Source: Lampris incognitus
Taxonomy: Eukaryota; Chordata; Actinopteri; Lampriformes; Lampridae
Length of the DNA: 64,000 nucleotides
NCBI RefSeq assembly: GCF_029633865.1
Contig: NC_079213.1
Location: 87,146,293-87,210,292, forward strand
Direction of reading: 5' to 3'
Shown: in pieces, positions 49,675 to 61,669 of the stretch
Position numbering within the stretch: the first letter of the stretch is position 1
How the letters are laid out: each line of letters begins with the position of its first letter
Translations under genes and position numbers: made by a program
Notes under the pieces: model-generated
Database searches by the model: none
What the model saw: the letters and a program-made list of their open reading frames with translations, nothing else
Told to the model about the DNA's origin: nothing

Positions 49675-50616
49675 CAATGCTGTCAGCAAGGTTAATCAGC
49701 GTGTCTTGATGGGAAGCTCCATGTGGAGTTTCACAGACCCAGCTAGTTTCATTCTTGAGTCACAGAAACGACATGGTAAACGGTAATAATACTTGCTGTG
49801 AAGAGATCTCTCCATTATCACAACAGTTCTGCGGCAATATGCCGAGACTGAGATACACTTTGTTTTCCAGTGAATCTCAGTACAATTCCTACTGCCAAGT
49901 ACATTGTAGTATTAATGGAAACAAATGACATCTGAACTGACGTCCTTTTGGACATCAGTTAAGACAGAAAATGTTGGCACAGTTTTTCATTCTTCACTTT
50001 TTCTTTCATTTAGTTGAAATATGTTGGAAGTGGGACATCTCGGTGTTTCTTTGGTTTCAGTGAAAGTAATAAGTTGACTGCATTTTGCTCAGCTGGCATC
50101 TTTGTGAGGGTACACTTTTGTGAGCCTTAAAGAAGTGGATGAATCCTGATCAAATCAAAATATTAACAAGGCAGAAAACAAGCCGAAAAGGTTTAGTAAT
50201 AATGATCACAATTTAGGCCAAAAAACTAATAACCACACACAGTTTTATTGTGAGAATAAGAGCATGTCTAAAATTTTCTCAATCAGTAAGTGGACTGGAT
50301 GTAATATATAATTATCTTCAGACTTCTTAACACTTCAACAGCTGTCAAAAACATTTGGCAATATAGTGCAACAGTGTATGACATTGTTTATGTGTGGATA
50401 TGTGCCTGTACATTTGTGCATTTGTGTGTGTGGTCATCTTTGTACACCTGTGCATATGCATGTAAAAGCGTGCGTGCATTTGTGCATATGTGTTTACACG
50501 CGCGAGTGTGTGTGTCTTGCCATGTGTGTGCTGACGATTTGTTAAGAGGCTAAGGTGTGAAAACCCTCACCCAGCTCCCTCAGGTCAGGAGGTCAGCAGG
50601 GTCAGCAGAGAAGCCA
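49675..50616. other. no gene seen
   Basis: Intergenic. A degenerate TG/GCATGTG-rich stretch lies at 50390-50530. Confidence 0.4.
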
Positions 50617-53600
50617 GATCCAAGGCCCCTGAGCAGAAAGGGGCCCCGTCAGTTTGGCTCTGAACTGGGAACGGGTTCGGTGCCAGTTTGCAAACCCTTT
50701 TTTTATTTTTTTTTTATTTTATTTTTTTATAACTTTGTTTATTTAATTTTCCGCACAATAAACATTTACAAAATAATTGTCCTCATAAGTTGTACAGCAT
50801 GAACACAAAACACATCCAACAATACACTAACACACCAGAATACAATGAGGAATAAAAACACACCCTCAAAGGAGAAAAAAAAATCAAATCAAATCAAAAC
50901 AAATTAACTAAAATAATTAAAAAAATAAAAAATAAATAAAAATAAATAAATAAATACAAGTACACATATTCCAATGCACTTGTCCGCAGGCCAGCCAACC
51001 CAGCACAGTCCCTCACAGACATCATGTACACATACACCCTGCCTCCTTCATCACCGGAGCTTGCCACGCCCCCACCTCCATCCAACAAGGACATCAATAA
51101 AAAGGAAAAAATATGTATATATATATATATACACACACATCACTCTGGAATAACAGGGAAATGAAGTCGCTTAACATAAGAAAAGAAGGGGGTCCACATT
51201 GCCCAGAATTTGTTTAGGGACCCTTTGAGTGTGTGCCTAATTTTTTCCAGCTTTATACAATTTAAAACAGACTTAATCCAAAGAGCATGAGAAGGGGGTA
51301 CAGAGGATTTCCAACTAAGCAAAACCAATCGTCTCGCCAACAGGGTAACAAAGGCAATAAAATCCTTATTAATATTGGTCAGTTGCAATGTGGGCGAGGG
51401 CACCCCAAATAGCGCAATAAAAGGGTCTGGCTTGATCTGTGTGTCACATACTTCTGAAAGTGTGCTAAAAATATCTTTCCAAAAACCATCAAGAGATGAG
51501 CAACACCAAAACATGTGCACATGATTAGCAGGAGACTGGTTACACCTCACACAGTTAGGATTTATGTCTTTGTAAATTTTCGCTAGTCTCGCTTTGGTCC
51601 AATGAGCCCTATGAATGATTTTGCATTGAATGAGACCATGTCGGGCGCAGACCGAAGAGGTATGTACCCTTCCGAGTGCCCTCTCCCACAGCCCATCAGA
51701 TATTACCTCCCCCAGTTCCTCCTCCCATGAGGATTTAATGTCATTAAGTGAGGCAATTCTTAAAGAACAAATTTGTCTATAAATTATTGACAAGGTACCT
51801 TTCAGAGTGGGAAGCGGGGTAAGAAAGGTGTCAAACTGTGTTTCACCAGGAAGGGTGGGTAAATGAGGATCCAAATTGCGGACGTAACTCCGGATCTGTA
51901 AAAATCTAAAAAAATGATGCCTGGGAAGACCAAATTTAACTGCTAGTTGCTCAAACGTACTAAATGTATTGTCAATGTAGAGATCTTTAAACCTTTTTAT
52001 ACCAAGACTAGACCATATTGAGAAAGCACTATCAACCATAGATGGGGCAAAAGCAGGGTTCGAGGCCACCGGAGCAGAAAGAGAGGTTGTCTGAAACCCA
52101 AAATGGTGTCTAAATTGATTCCAGATCCTCAATGTTGTTTTGACACACACATTCTTGGTGAAAGAGGAATAAGGGCCTGTAATGGAGGAGTGAGCGAGGG
52201 AAGACAATGATGCCGGTACAGACGAAGCAGCTTCCATCTTTAACCAAATTGGGGACGGGGACATCTCTCCACCTCGCAACCAGAACTGAATGACCCTAAG
52301 ATTAGCCGCCCAATAATAAAATCTAAAATCTGGTAGCGCCATACCTCCGTCTGACTTGGGTCTCTGCAAGAGCTGTTTTCGTATCCTAGGAGTCTTCTTA
52401 TCCCATATGAAAGGTAGAATTAGGCCGTCTATTTTTTTGAAAAATGTGTTGGGAAGAAAAATCGGTAGGCACTGAAAGAGATATAAAAATTTAGGGAGTG
52501 TGTTCATTCTAACAGAATTAATTCTCGCTACTAAAGAGAGGTGCATCACTGACCAGCGTTCAAAATCATCCTTAGTGCGGGTTAAAAGCGAGGAAAAGTT
52601 GGCCCGAAAAAGGTTTTCAAATCGACTCGTGACCTGTACACCAAGATAAGTGAAACAACTATGAGCAACTTTGAATGGCAAGGTATGTAATGGGAATTTT
52701 TCCGCAGTCACATTAAGCGGCATCAATTCACTTTTACTGAGATTCAGTTTATACCCTGATAAATGACCAAAGGATGTAATAGTAGCAAGGGCAGCAGGAA
52801 CAGAAACAGAAAGATTAGATGTGTATAGCAATAAGTCATCTGCATATAAAGACACCTTGTGCTCATGTCCGTATCTAACTATACCTTTGATAAGAGGGTT
52901 GGAACGAAGTGCTATTGCAAGGGGTTCTATGGTGAGAGCAAACAATAAAGGGCTTAGAGGGCAACCCTGGCGTGTTGACCGTTGCAGAGGGAAACAGCCT
53001 GACTGAGTGTTATTAGTCCTGACAGAGGCTTGGGGGGACGCATACAGAAGTCTTACCCAAGTAGTGAATTTTGAACCAAAGCCGAATTTATTTAGTGTAT
53101 AGAAAAGGTACTTCCACTCCACCCTGTCAAACGCCTTCTCCGCGTCCAGGGATATAATGGCCTCCGAGGTGTTGGTGTCAGAGGAATTGTACATGATATT
53201 AAATAGTCGCCTAAGATTGAAGAATGAATGTCTATTTCTAATAAATCCTGTTTGATCAGGAGAGATAATCGATGGGAGAACTGTTTCCAGGCGTGTTGCC
53301 AGAAGTTTGGCTAAAATCTTATAGTCAACATTTAACAGGCTAATTGGACGATATGATGCACATTCAAGAGGGTCTTTATTATTTTTAAGAATTAAACAGA
53401 TAGTCGCTTGAGTGAGAGTCTGTGGAAGAATACCATTAACAAATGTTTCATTATACATTTCAATTAGAATAGGGGGCTATTTTGGGGAAAAGCTTTTTAT
53501 AAAACTCTGTCGAGTAACCGTCAGGCCCTGGGCTTCTCCCGGATTGAAGGGATTTGACAGCTCTAGACAGTTCTTCAACAGTGATTGGTTGTTCTAATTC

Positions 53601-53734
53601 TTTAACCAAATCCTGGTTGACTAAAGGTACATCAAGGGAGTGGAAGAAGTCATCAAATTCTGATAAATCAGCATCACTTTCAGAAGTATATAGAGACTGG
53701 TAGAAACTTCTGAACTCATCATTTATCTCCCTAG

Positions 53735-54462
53735 TGTTAGGGCTCGGTCTGTTGACCAACCTGGCAACCAGCAATGAGAGCGGGGGAGGGGCGCGTCTGA
53801 AACACCTGCAGCCTGCCTACTCGTTTACCACTCTAGTATAAGTTTGTTTGCTTTCCAGAACTCGTCGCGAGTTCGTCCTGAACAGTCCCGTGAGTAAATT
53901 CTTCGTCTCGAGTTTTGTGACATTTCTGTGTCTCCCGGTGGAGTACAGATTGTAGTATTCTCCGTGTTTTTGCTTGTTTGATTATTCCCTTGTGTCAGTT
54001 CTCCTTGAGAGCTTGTTCGGAGAAGAACTCTCTTTGTGTTTTCCCCATTGGATTTTCCCATCGTGATTTTCTAGTTGAGATCAAGTTTTTGATATTCTAA
54101 TTTCTCCCCTCTCACTGTGGATCTTATTACTCGGTTGGACTTCTACCTTAAAGGAGCAGTTTGTGTTTTTTCCCCTTTCGGACTTTAAAGGAGCAGTTTG
54201 TGTTTTTTCCCTTTCGGACTTTAAAGGAGCAGTTTACGTTTTTTCCTTTCGGACTTTAAAAGGAGCAGTTTACTTTTTTTCCTTTTCGGATTAAGGGGGC
54301 AGTTTACGTTTTCCCATTTTTAAGAAGCTATTCTCAAGTTCCGCCTGAAGCGCCTCCCCCTTCTGTCCAGGCCCGGCCGGCTCTCCTCTACGAGTCCTGC
54401 CAGGTTGGTGCTTTACTTTGTCTTGTGTTGTCGCTATTGGGTTCGTTCTACAAACCTTAACA
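53735..54462 (+). repeat. 5' LTR of the Gypsy element
   Basis: It contains TATAAG (53837-53842), about 30 nt upstream of GCGAGTTCGT (53867-53876), the likely RNA 5' end. A block of five roughly 36-bp tandem units (AAGGAGCAGTTT ... TTTCGGACTT) at 54148-54325 could be an enhancer-like array in U5/R. The 3' LTR carries the same array at 59349-59526. Confidence 0.95.
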
Positions 54463-54480
54463 GTACGAACTCGCCTTCAC
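54463..54480 (+). promoter_or_regulatory. primer-binding site, probably self-priming
   Basis: Directly after the 5' LTR, ACGAACTCGC (54465-54474) is the exact complement of GCGAGTTCGT in the LTR at 53867-53876. No match to a common tRNA 3' end is evident. Tf1/Sushi-group elements prime reverse transcription with the 5' end of their own RNA, which this pairing reproduces. Confidence 0.65.
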
Positions 54481-54481
54481 T

Positions 54482-55585
54482 ATGAACCCAGACAACCCAG
54501 ACGCCAATCCTGTCCAGGCTGCTCTCTATAAGCAGATTCAGCTTACAGCCTCCCACGGCCAGCAACTACAAGAGGCCGCTGTTGCCATGCAGGGCCTCCG
54601 GGCTCAGGTGCAACCCCTCCAGGCTTCGGTGGATTCTCTTTCGGCCCAGCAAGCGGCGCTCGCGAGCCAACAAGAGGAGGTTCTTAAGCAGTTGCAAACT
54701 CTCACAGCGGCTATCACCATCCAGCCAGCTGTCCCACCAGTTCCGGCCGCCCCTCCTCCAGCAGTGCCCGCAGCCGTTGCCTTAGACAATCCTACCGTTT
54801 ATGTTTCGGATTTCCGGGAGCCCAGTATCTCCAATCCCAGGCCTTTTGATGGCAACTTTGAGACCTGTGCCACGTTCATCATGCAGTGTGAGCTTGTCTT
54901 CGCCCACCATTCCAGGGGGTTCACCACAGATGCTGCAAAAGTTGCTTACGTGACTAACCTGCTGACTGGCCGCGCTGCTCAGTGGGCCACTGCTTCCTGG
55001 TCCATGGGGGCCAGTTTCTGCTCTTCCTACGATGACTTTGTGGCTGAGCTTCGGAAGGTATTCCATCATCCAGTGTACGGTCAGGATCCGGGTGTCCGAT
55101 TGAGCAGGATCCAGCAGGGCAGTGGCAGTGTCGCTGACTACTCAGTCGAGTTCAGGCTGGCTGCGGCTGAGAGTGGCTGGAACGACCAGTCACTTCGGGT
55201 AACCTTCCGTAGGGGCCTCAGCGATGCCGTCAAGGATCAGCTAGCCACCCGGGAGGATCCTACCTCTCTCGACGACCTTATCAGCCTTGCCATCCGCATC
55301 GATGGACGTCTCCGCGAGAGAAGGCGCGAGCGAGGTCTACGGGGAACCGTTTCTACCTCTCAGCCATCCAGAGCTTCCGAAGGGGGCTCTTCTTCGTCGC
55401 ACTCCACTTCCCCTGTGGCAAGCCTCTCCTCCTCCCAGACAGTGACAGAGGAGGAACCTATGCAGCTTGGGCGTACACGACTGACTCCCGCTGAACGTGA
55501 GGCCCGGTTCAAGGCAGGTCTCTGTCTTTACTGCGGTCTTAAGGGACACCGGATCAGCGAGTGTCCTACGCGGCCAAAAGATTAG
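54482..55585 (+). CDS. gag: Gypsy Gag polyprotein, 367 aa
   Basis: The frame starts 20 nt after the 5' LTR with [12 protein letters not shown] helical/coiled N-terminal part rich in Gln and Ala (about residues 12-80) is followed by a Pro/Ala linker. Then comes the capsid-like domain ([41 protein letters not shown]), a basic/Ser-rich stretch, and one CCHC zinc knuckle [14 protein letters not shown] (about residues 347-360) that binds RNA. It is intact and overlaps pol by 25 nt. Codon use is GC-richer than the surrounding AT-rich DNA, consistent with recent arrival. Confidence 0.93.
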   Translation: MNPDNPDANPVQAALYKQIQLTASHGQQLQEAAVAMQGLRAQVQPLQASVDSLSAQQAALASQQEEVLKQLQTLTAAITIQPAVPPVPAAPPPAVPAAVALDNPTVYVSDFREPSISNPRPFDGNFETCATFIMQCELVFAHHSRGFTTDAAKVAYVTNLLTGRAAQWATASWSMGASFCSSYDDFVAELRKVFHHPVYGQDPGVRLSRIQQGSGSVADYSVEFRLAAAESGWNDQSLRVTFRRGLSDAVKDQLATREDPTSLDDLISLAIRIDGRLRERRRERGLRGTVSTSQPSRASEGGSSSSHSTSPVASLSSSQTVTEEEPMQLGRTRLTPAEREARFKAGLCLYCGLKGHRISECPTRPKD

Positions 55586-58500
55586 GCTCACTGGGACCCC
55601 GGGAGATCCTAGTGAGCCGTCTTTCCTGTTCCCGCCATCCTGCTCCGGCTAACCATCTTGTGAGCGTTACCCTGGCTTGGGCAGACCAGCGGCTCACTGT
55701 AGGCGCACTCATCGATTCGGGAGCTGATGGGTGTTTCTTGGACTCTACGTTTGCTGCTCAAGCTAACATTCCATGTGAGGAATTGGAGAGGCCAATAGAG
55801 GCCTTTGCTCTGGATGAGCGCCGCCTGGCCAGTGTTACCCGACAGTCCTGTCCCGTGTCTCTCACTATTGCTGGAAACCATGTGGAGAGCCTTCAGTTCT
55901 TCGTCATCCAGTCTCCCTTAGTTCCTGTGATCTTGGGGCGTCCCTGGTTGGCTCAGCATGAGCCACACATTGCTTGGTCGTCTGGTAACATTTTGGAGTG
56001 GAGCTCCTCCTGTCACGCCCGGTGTCTTCAGGCCGCACCTGGTCCAGCAGTCCAGACTGTTCCGATTGCCCCTCCTCCCGATCTTTCCTCTGTTCCTCCC
56101 GAGTATCATGATCTCGGGGAGGTCTTCAGCAAGACGCGGGCTCAGTCTCTCCCTCCGCATCGGCCATATGATTGTGCTATCAACCTCCGTCCTGGGGCCT
56201 CTCTCCCTAGCAGTCGTCTTTACAGCCTTTCCATCCCCGAGAAGGCTGCTATGGACGATTACATTTCAGAATCGTTGGCGGCAGGGCTCATCCGACCCTC
56301 ATCCTCCCAGGTGGCAGCTGGTTTCTTTTTCGTTAAGAAGAAGGATGGTGGTCTCCGACCCTGCATTGATTATCGCCAACTCAACGACATCACCATCAAG
56401 AATAAATACCCCCTGCCTCTGATGAGCTCCACCCTCGAACCCCTGACCCAGGCGACTGTCTTCACTAAGCTGGATCTCCGGAACGCCTACCATCTCGTTC
56501 GGATCCGGAAAGGGGACGAGTGGAAGACAGCCTTTAAGACTCCCCGTGGTCATTATGAGTACCTGGTAATGCCGTTCGGCCTCACCAACGCCCCGGCGGT
56601 GTTCCAGGCACTCATGAATGACATCCTTCGCGACATGCTCGACCAATTCGTTGTCGTCTACCTTGATGACATCCTCATCTTCTCCAGGTCCCTCGAGGAG
56701 CATGTCCAGCACGTGCGGCAGGTTCTCGAACGCCTCCTTCGTAACCGGCTGTTCGTCAAGGCTGAGAAATGCCTGTTCCATTCTGAGTCAGTGGACTACT
56801 TAGGTTTTATCGTGGAGGGAGGCAAGACTCGAGCTGATCCTCGCAAGATCAAAGCGGTGGTGGAATGGCCGGATCCTAAGTCACGTAAGGAACTGCAGAG
56901 CTTCCTCGGGTTCGCGAACTTTTACAGGAGGTTCGTCCGAAACTACAGCTCTGTAGCAGAACCCCTCACCCGTCTAACCTCCCCCTCTCAGCCGTTCGTC
57001 TGGTCCCCAGCTGCTCGCTCTGCATTTCTGTCGCTCAAGGAGAGGTTCACCAGTGCCCCCGTCCTACTCCATCCCGATCCCAAGAGGCAGTTCATAGTTG
57101 AGGTGGACGCTTCGGACACCGGATTGGGGGCTGTGCTCTCCCAACGATCAGAGGCCGACCAGAAGGTTCATCCTTGCGCGTTCTTCTCCCGCCGGTTCCT
57201 TCCCGCCGAGGAGAACTACGATGTTGGTAATCGGGAGCTTCTCGCTGTAGTGGCTGCACTTGAGGAATGGCGCCATTGGCTGGAGGGGGCAGAGCATCCA
57301 TTTACCATCTGGACTGATCATAAGAACCTGACGTTCATCCGGGCAACCAAACGTCTCAATGGTCGGCAGGCACGGTGGGCCAGCTTCCTCAGTCGGTTCG
57401 ACTTCACACTGACTTATCGTCCTGGCTCCCGCAACACCAAGGCAGATGCTCTGTCTCGTCAACACCTTAAGGAACCTGTAACGGTGGAACCAAGTCCCGT
57501 CCTCCCTGAGACCAAGGTCGTTGGCGTGGTGACCTGGGGCCTTGAAACGGTGGTCAAGCGCGCCTTGCGCTCCAGTCCAGCCCCGAGCAACGTGCCGCCT
57601 CGCCGACTGTTTGTTCCGGACTCAGTGAGGTCTCGGGTCCTCAAATGGGGCCACACCAGTCAGCTCGCTTGCCACCCTGGAGTCCACCGCACTTTCACTT
57701 TCATAGCTCGACGGTTCTGGTGGCCCACTATGAGGAAGGACGTCAAGGAGTTCGTCATGGCCTGCACCATCTGTGCCCGCAGCAAGGCCTCTCACCAGGC
57801 ACCGGCTGGTCTGCTGCAGCCCCTTCCTATTCCCAGTCGGCCCTGGTCCCATGTGGCGTTGGATTTTGTCTCTGGACTTCCTCCGTCTCAGGGCAACACA
57901 GTGATCCTGACGGTGGTGGATCGCTTCAGCAAGGGTGCTCACCTGGTGGCTTTGCCTAAGCTTCCTTCTGCTTCAGAAACCGCTGACCTCCTGATGAGCC
58001 ACGTCTTCCGTTTGCATGGACTTCCCAAGGACATTGTGTCAGACAGAGGGCCCCAGTTTGTTTCCCGTGTGTGGCGTGCTTTCTGCAAGGGGTTGGGCGC
58101 CTCGGTCAGCCTTTCGTCGGGATATCATCCGCAGACTAACGGACAGACTGAGAGGATGAACCAGAGTGTGGAATCTGCTCTCCGTTGCGTCGCTGCCAAG
58201 AAGCCAACCTCCTGGAGTCAGTTTCTCCCCTGGGTCGAGTATGCGGTCAACTCCCTGGTCAGCTCCGCCACCGGCCTCTCGCCCTTTGAGGCATCCCTGG
58301 GTTACCAGCCGCCCGTCTTCTCTGCACAGGAGTCCGAAGTGGAGGTTCCCTCCTTGCAGACTCATCTGGACCGCTGTCGTCGTGTCTGGGAGATCACCAG
58401 GGCTGCGCTGCTCCGTGCTACGGAACGTGCCAGACGAGGAGCTAACCGTCGCCGATCCACAGCACCAGCTTACCAACCCGGACAGAGAGTCTGGCTGTCC

Positions 58501-58794
58501 ACCAAGGATCTCCCCCTTCAGTCCTCTGCCAAGAAGCTTAATCCCCGGTTCGTTGGACCCTTCAAGATCCAGGAAGTACCCAGTCCTGCAGTTGTGCGTC
58601 TTAAGCTCCCGGCCTCCATGAAGATCCATCCGGTTTTTCATGTGTCCCGAGTAAAGCCTGTCTCCGAGAGCCCCCTTATGCCTCCGGCCCCAGCTCCGCC
58701 TCCCCCTGAGATTGTGGATGGGCATCCACAGTGGAAGTTTCCGTCGGCTGATGGACGTCCGACGCAGGGGACGGGGGTTCCAGTATTTGGTTGA
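55561..58794 (+). CDS. pol: Gypsy Pol polyprotein (PR-RT-RH-IN), 1077 codons from first ATG
   Basis: The frame is -1 relative to gag, so translation probably uses a -1 shift near the gag end; no canonical slippery heptamer is obvious. Domains: aspartic protease IDSGAD (Asp52); reverse transcriptase with LDLRNAYH and YLDDILIF (Asp369-Asp370); RNase H VDASDTG (Asp516) and DHKNL; integrase HHCC zinc site (His705; CTICARS); and the catalytic triad Asp768, Asp828, Glu864 (D-35-E spacing); then the GPFKI and [11 protein letters not shown] parts. All catalytic residues are present. The frame ends in 20 residues of out-of-frame sequence because of a 1-nt change near 58755; the chromodomain lies in the next frame. 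Confidence 0.95.
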   Translation: MSYAAKRLGSLGPREILVSRLSCSRHPAPANHLVSVTLAWADQRLTVGALIDSGADGCFLDSTFAAQANIPCEELERPIEAFALDERRLASVTRQSCPVSLTIAGNHVESLQFFVIQSPLVPVILGRPWLAQHEPHIAWSSGNILEWSSSCHARCLQAAPGPAVQTVPIAPPPDLSSVPPEYHDLGEVFSKTRAQSLPPHRPYDCAINLRPGASLPSSRLYSLSIPEKAAMDDYISESLAAGLIRPSSSQVAAGFFFVKKKDGGLRPCIDYRQLNDITIKNKYPLPLMSSTLEPLTQATVFTKLDLRNAYHLVRIRKGDEWKTAFKTPRGHYEYLVMPFGLTNAPAVFQALMNDILRDMLDQFVVVYLDDILIFSRSLEEHVQHVRQVLERLLRNRLFVKAEKCLFHSESVDYLGFIVEGGKTRADPRKIKAVVEWPDPKSRKELQSFLGFANFYRRFVRNYSSVAEPLTRLTSPSQPFVWSPAARSAFLSLKERFTSAPVLLHPDPKRQFIVEVDASDTGLGAVLSQRSEADQKVHPCAFFSRRFLPAEENYDVGNRELLAVVAALEEWRHWLEGAEHPFTIWTDHKNLTFIRATKRLNGRQARWASFLSRFDFTLTYRPGSRNTKADALSRQHLKEPVTVEPSPVLPETKVVGVVTWGLETVVKRALRSSPAPSNVPPRRLFVPDSVRSRVLKWGHTSQLACHPGVHRTFTFIARRFWWPTMRKDVKEFVMACTICARSKASHQAPAGLLQPLPIPSRPWSHVALDFVSGLPPSQGNTVILTVVDRFSKGAHLVALPKLPSASETADLLMSHVFRLHGLPKDIVSDRGPQFVSRVWRAFCKGLGASVSLSSGYHPQTNGQTERMNQSVESALRCVAAKKPTSWSQFLPWVEYAVNSLVSSATGLSPFEASLGYQPPVFSAQESEVEVPSLQTHLDRCRRVWEITRAALLRATERARRGANRRRSTAPAYQPGQRVWLSTKDLPLQSSAKKLNPRFVGPFKIQEVPSPAVVRLKLPASMKIHPVFHVSRVKPVSESPLMPPAPAPPPPEIVDGHPQWKFPSADGRPTQGTGVPVFG

Positions 58795-58978
58795 CTGGGA
58801 GGGCTATGGGGTGGAGGAACGAAGCTGGGTATCCCGCCAGCTCATCATGGACCCTGGTCTGCTCGCTGAGTTCTATCGCCGTCACCCTGACAAGCCTGGC
58901 AGGTCGCCTGGTGGCTCCCGTAGAGGGGGGGGTACTGTTAGGGCTCGGTCTGTTGACCAACCTGGCAACCAGCAATGA
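58755..58978 (+). pseudogene. chromodomain of Pol, displaced by a frameshift
   Basis: In the frame after pol, [20 protein letters not shown], then [17 protein letters not shown] and AEFYRRHP form a typical chromovirus chromodomain with its aromatic residues (Tyr, Trp, Trp) kept. It directly continues the pol C-terminus if one base in AAGTTTCCGTCGG is discounted. It has no start codon of its own except an upstream ATG at 58712. Chromodomains steer integration to histone marks, so this copy's integrase would lack that module. The remaining frame runs into the LTR start. Confidence 0.85.
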
Positions 58979-59663
58979 GAGCGGGGGAGGGGCGCGTCTG
59001 AAACACCTGCAGCCTGCCTACTCGTTTACCACTCTAGTATAAGTTTGTTTGCTTTCCAGAACTCGTCGCGAGTTCGTCCTGAACAGTCCCGTGAGTAAAT
59101 TCTTCGTCTCGAGTTTTGTGACATTTCTGTGTCTCCCGGTGGAGTACAGATTGTAGTATTCTCCGTGTTTTTGCTTGTTTGATTATTCCCTTGTGTCAGT
59201 TCTCCTTGAGAGCTTGTTCGGAGAAGAACTCTCTTTGTGTTTTCCCCATTGGATTTTCCCATCGTGATTTTCTAGTTGAGATCAAGTTTTTGATATTCTA
59301 ATTTCTCCCCTCTCACTGTGGATCTTATTACTCGGTTGGACTTCTACCTTAAAGGAGCAGTTTGTGTTTTTTCCCCTTTCGGACTTTAAAGGAGCAGTTT
59401 GTGTTTTTTCCCTTTCGGACTTTAAAGGAGCAGTTTACGTTTTTTCCTTTCGGACTTTAAAAGGAGCAGTTTACTTTTTTTCCTTTTCGGATTAAGGGGG
59501 CAGTTTACGTTTTCCCATTTTTAAGAAGCTATTCTCAAGTTCCGCCTGAAGCGCCTCCCCCTTCTGTCCAGGCCCGGCCGGCTCTCCTCTACGAGTCCTG
59601 CCAGGTTGGTGCTTTACTTTGTCTTGTGTTGTCGCTATTGGGTTCGTTCTACAAACCTTAACA
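58936..59663 (+). repeat. 3' LTR of the Gypsy element
   Basis: Same length and, by eye, the same sequence as the 5' LTR, including the tandem array and the TATA region (TATAAG at 59038). Preceded by the G-rich polypurine tract. Confidence 0.95.
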
Positions 59664-61669
59664 CCTAGGGTCTAATGATATTCCGGATGATGTATGAATT
59701 TTGGGAATTTGATGTGATGATGAAACTTGACGCAACTTGTGTGCTAATGACTTACTGGCTTTGTCTCCCTGTTCAAAGTAGGTGCTCCTAGACTTGACAA
59801 GCAACTCAGTAACTTGATCTGTTAGCAAAGTGTCAAATTCTGCTTGCAAAGTTAAGCGCTCCTTATAAATATCTGGAGATGGTGAAACGGAATATGCGTT
59901 ATCTAATTGGGCAATGCGGCGTGTTAGCATGGACAATTTATCTTTTTTAAGTTTGTTCTCATATGTGGTGTAGGAAATAATTTCACCTCTAAGATAAGCT
60001 TTCAAAGTTTCCCATAGGGTAGACGCAGAGATACCTGGGGTTCTATTTGTATCCATAAAAAAGTCAATTTGGGCCGAAGCAAAGTTAATAAAATTTTCGT
60101 TACTGAGTAATTGAGTGTTAAGCCGCCAAGGCGGTCTCTGATTATTAGCTGTTTGAAAGACTACTCCCATAGTGACAGGGGCATGGTCCGAAACCACAAT
60201 TGGATTATATAAGCACGAAGATATGGAATGGAGAAGTCTATCATCTACATGGAAGTAGTCTATGCGCGTAAAAGTGTGGTGTACCGAAGAGAAAAAAGAG
60301 TATGCCCTCCCAGATGGATTAAATGTTCTCCAAGGGTCTGAAACAGCGAAATCAGACATAAAGGTACGGACAACCCCAGCTGAGGTTGATAAAGTAGTAG
60401 ATTTAGTGGAGGATCGATCCAAATGTGGGTCCAACCAGCAGTTAAAGTCACCGCCTATGATCAGCATATGGGAGGACATATCAGGGAGTGTGGAGAAAAC
60501 CGATTTGAAAAAATCACCATTGTCCCAATTAGGACCATAAACATTAACAAGAACCACCTTCGTATCGAATAACCTACCACTGACAATTACATATCTACCA
60601 TTGGGATCAGCTATCACATTAGAACATGTAAAAGGTACTGATTTGTGAAGTAAGATAGCCACCCCTCTTGACCTACTCTGAAATGAGGAATGGAACACCT
60701 GACCCACCCATCTGCACCTAAGTATTGAGTGTTGTGATACCTTGAGATGAGTTTCTTGGAGGAAGATAATGTGAGCTTTCAACTGATGGAGGTGGTGGAG
60801 AACCTTACTGCGTTTAACTGGGTTGTTAATGCCCCTAGAATTCCAAGTGAGAAAATTAAAACCATTCCCTCCAGCAGGATGAGCTACGTCAGGCTGAGTC
60901 ATGTCTTAAGAGAGAGAGGACATGTTAAGGACAAGGCATAATGCAAATTAAATATTTTGGCTGATCTCAATAGTGCAAATTCAAAAAACAAAAACAAGTG
61001 ACAAAACACAAGAAAACAAAACACAAATACAGAAGGAAAAAAACCCTCCCACAAAATCCCTCTTGCCGAAGCATCTCCCCAACTGAGATGCAAGCAAACC
61101 CCTAAATACAAAAAACCTTTAGAGCAACGCATACCAACTTAGCTAGCTTACTCTTAGCTACCTGAGATTTGTGACCATTGAACTAAAATAAAGCAAATGT
61201 GCATAAGTCGGTCTCCAATAACATTAGGACCCGAGAAAAACTAACTCAGTTAAGAGAGGTACAAAATCTATAAAGTGGCAAAATTGAACTTCAACCATGT
61301 AAACAACCAAATACTGGCAGTGCAGGCAGCTCAGATCAAAACAAAATGAAATGAGAATGACACAAATAGTAGGCAGTAATGTAAGTGGAATAAAATATAT
61401 CTCCACATTATATCACCTTAATGTGAGTAGTCCGCTGTATACTCATCAACATGTATTGAAAATAAAAATAAAAAACCCACTACATTCAAGTGTCAACAAT
61501 GAGCACTGCAAGGCTAGCTTCACTCTCCAACATGTACTGAAAATAAAAAAAAACAGCTGCGTTCAAATGTCAACAATGAGCACTGCAAGACTAACTTCAC
61601 TAGCTAATCTGCCTACCAGCTAGCCCGCTAACTAGCCTGCTAACCAGACCAGCCAACTGATATTTTGAG

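Larger units (their letters stand above)
53735..59663 (+). mobile_element. Ty3/Gypsy chromovirus (Sushi-like), full length, very young
   Basis: The 5' LTR is 53735-54462 and the 3' LTR 58936-59663, each 728 bp, starting TGTTAGGG and ending CCTTAACA. The target duplication CCTAG lies at 53730-53734 and 59664-59668. The interior has a primer site, gag, pol (-1 frame), a frameshifted chromodomain and the polypurine tract AGAGGGGGGGG (58922-58932). By eye the LTRs do not differ, implying recent insertion. The PR-RT-RH-IN order with a C-terminal chromodomain and gag/pol in different frames matches vertebrate Sushi-type chromoviruses. It sits in ORF2 of the L1, in opposite orientation. Confidence 0.96.
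51140..60902 (-). pseudogene. L1 ORF2 (endonuclease-reverse transcriptase), split and frameshifted
   Basis: The N-terminal piece 60902-59664 has the endonuclease: LTWNSRGINN, FLQETHL, VNVYGPNWD, IIGGDFN, DRSS and SDHAPV, all catalytic positions kept. The Gypsy element interrupts after 413 codons. The reading frame continues exactly at 53729 (duplicated CCTAG counted once). The reverse-transcriptase follows: SGRSPGPDGYS, RPISLLNVDYKI, LDAEKAFDRVEW, STRQGCPLSP and catalytic YADD near 52842. A C-terminal Cys/His cluster (CVRCN...HVHMFWC) follows. One extra base near 53478 shifts the frame between KIAP and the next block. Without these two lesions it would be about 1,275 codons, usual for the family. 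Confidence 0.9.

Noticed and set aside
53825..54061. 78-codon minus-strand frame in each LTR
   Set aside because: Identical in both LTRs because the LTRs are duplicates; no recognisable protein.
55561..55600. classical -1 slippery heptamer at the gag-pol overlap
   Set aside because: CCAAAAG is present but does not fit X XXY YYZ in the gag frame, so the shift site is left undefined.
56299..56781. 160-codon antisense frame in pol, and similar antisense frames at 57148-57942 and 58039-58725
   Set aside because: Shadows of the high-GC pol coding strand; no domain.
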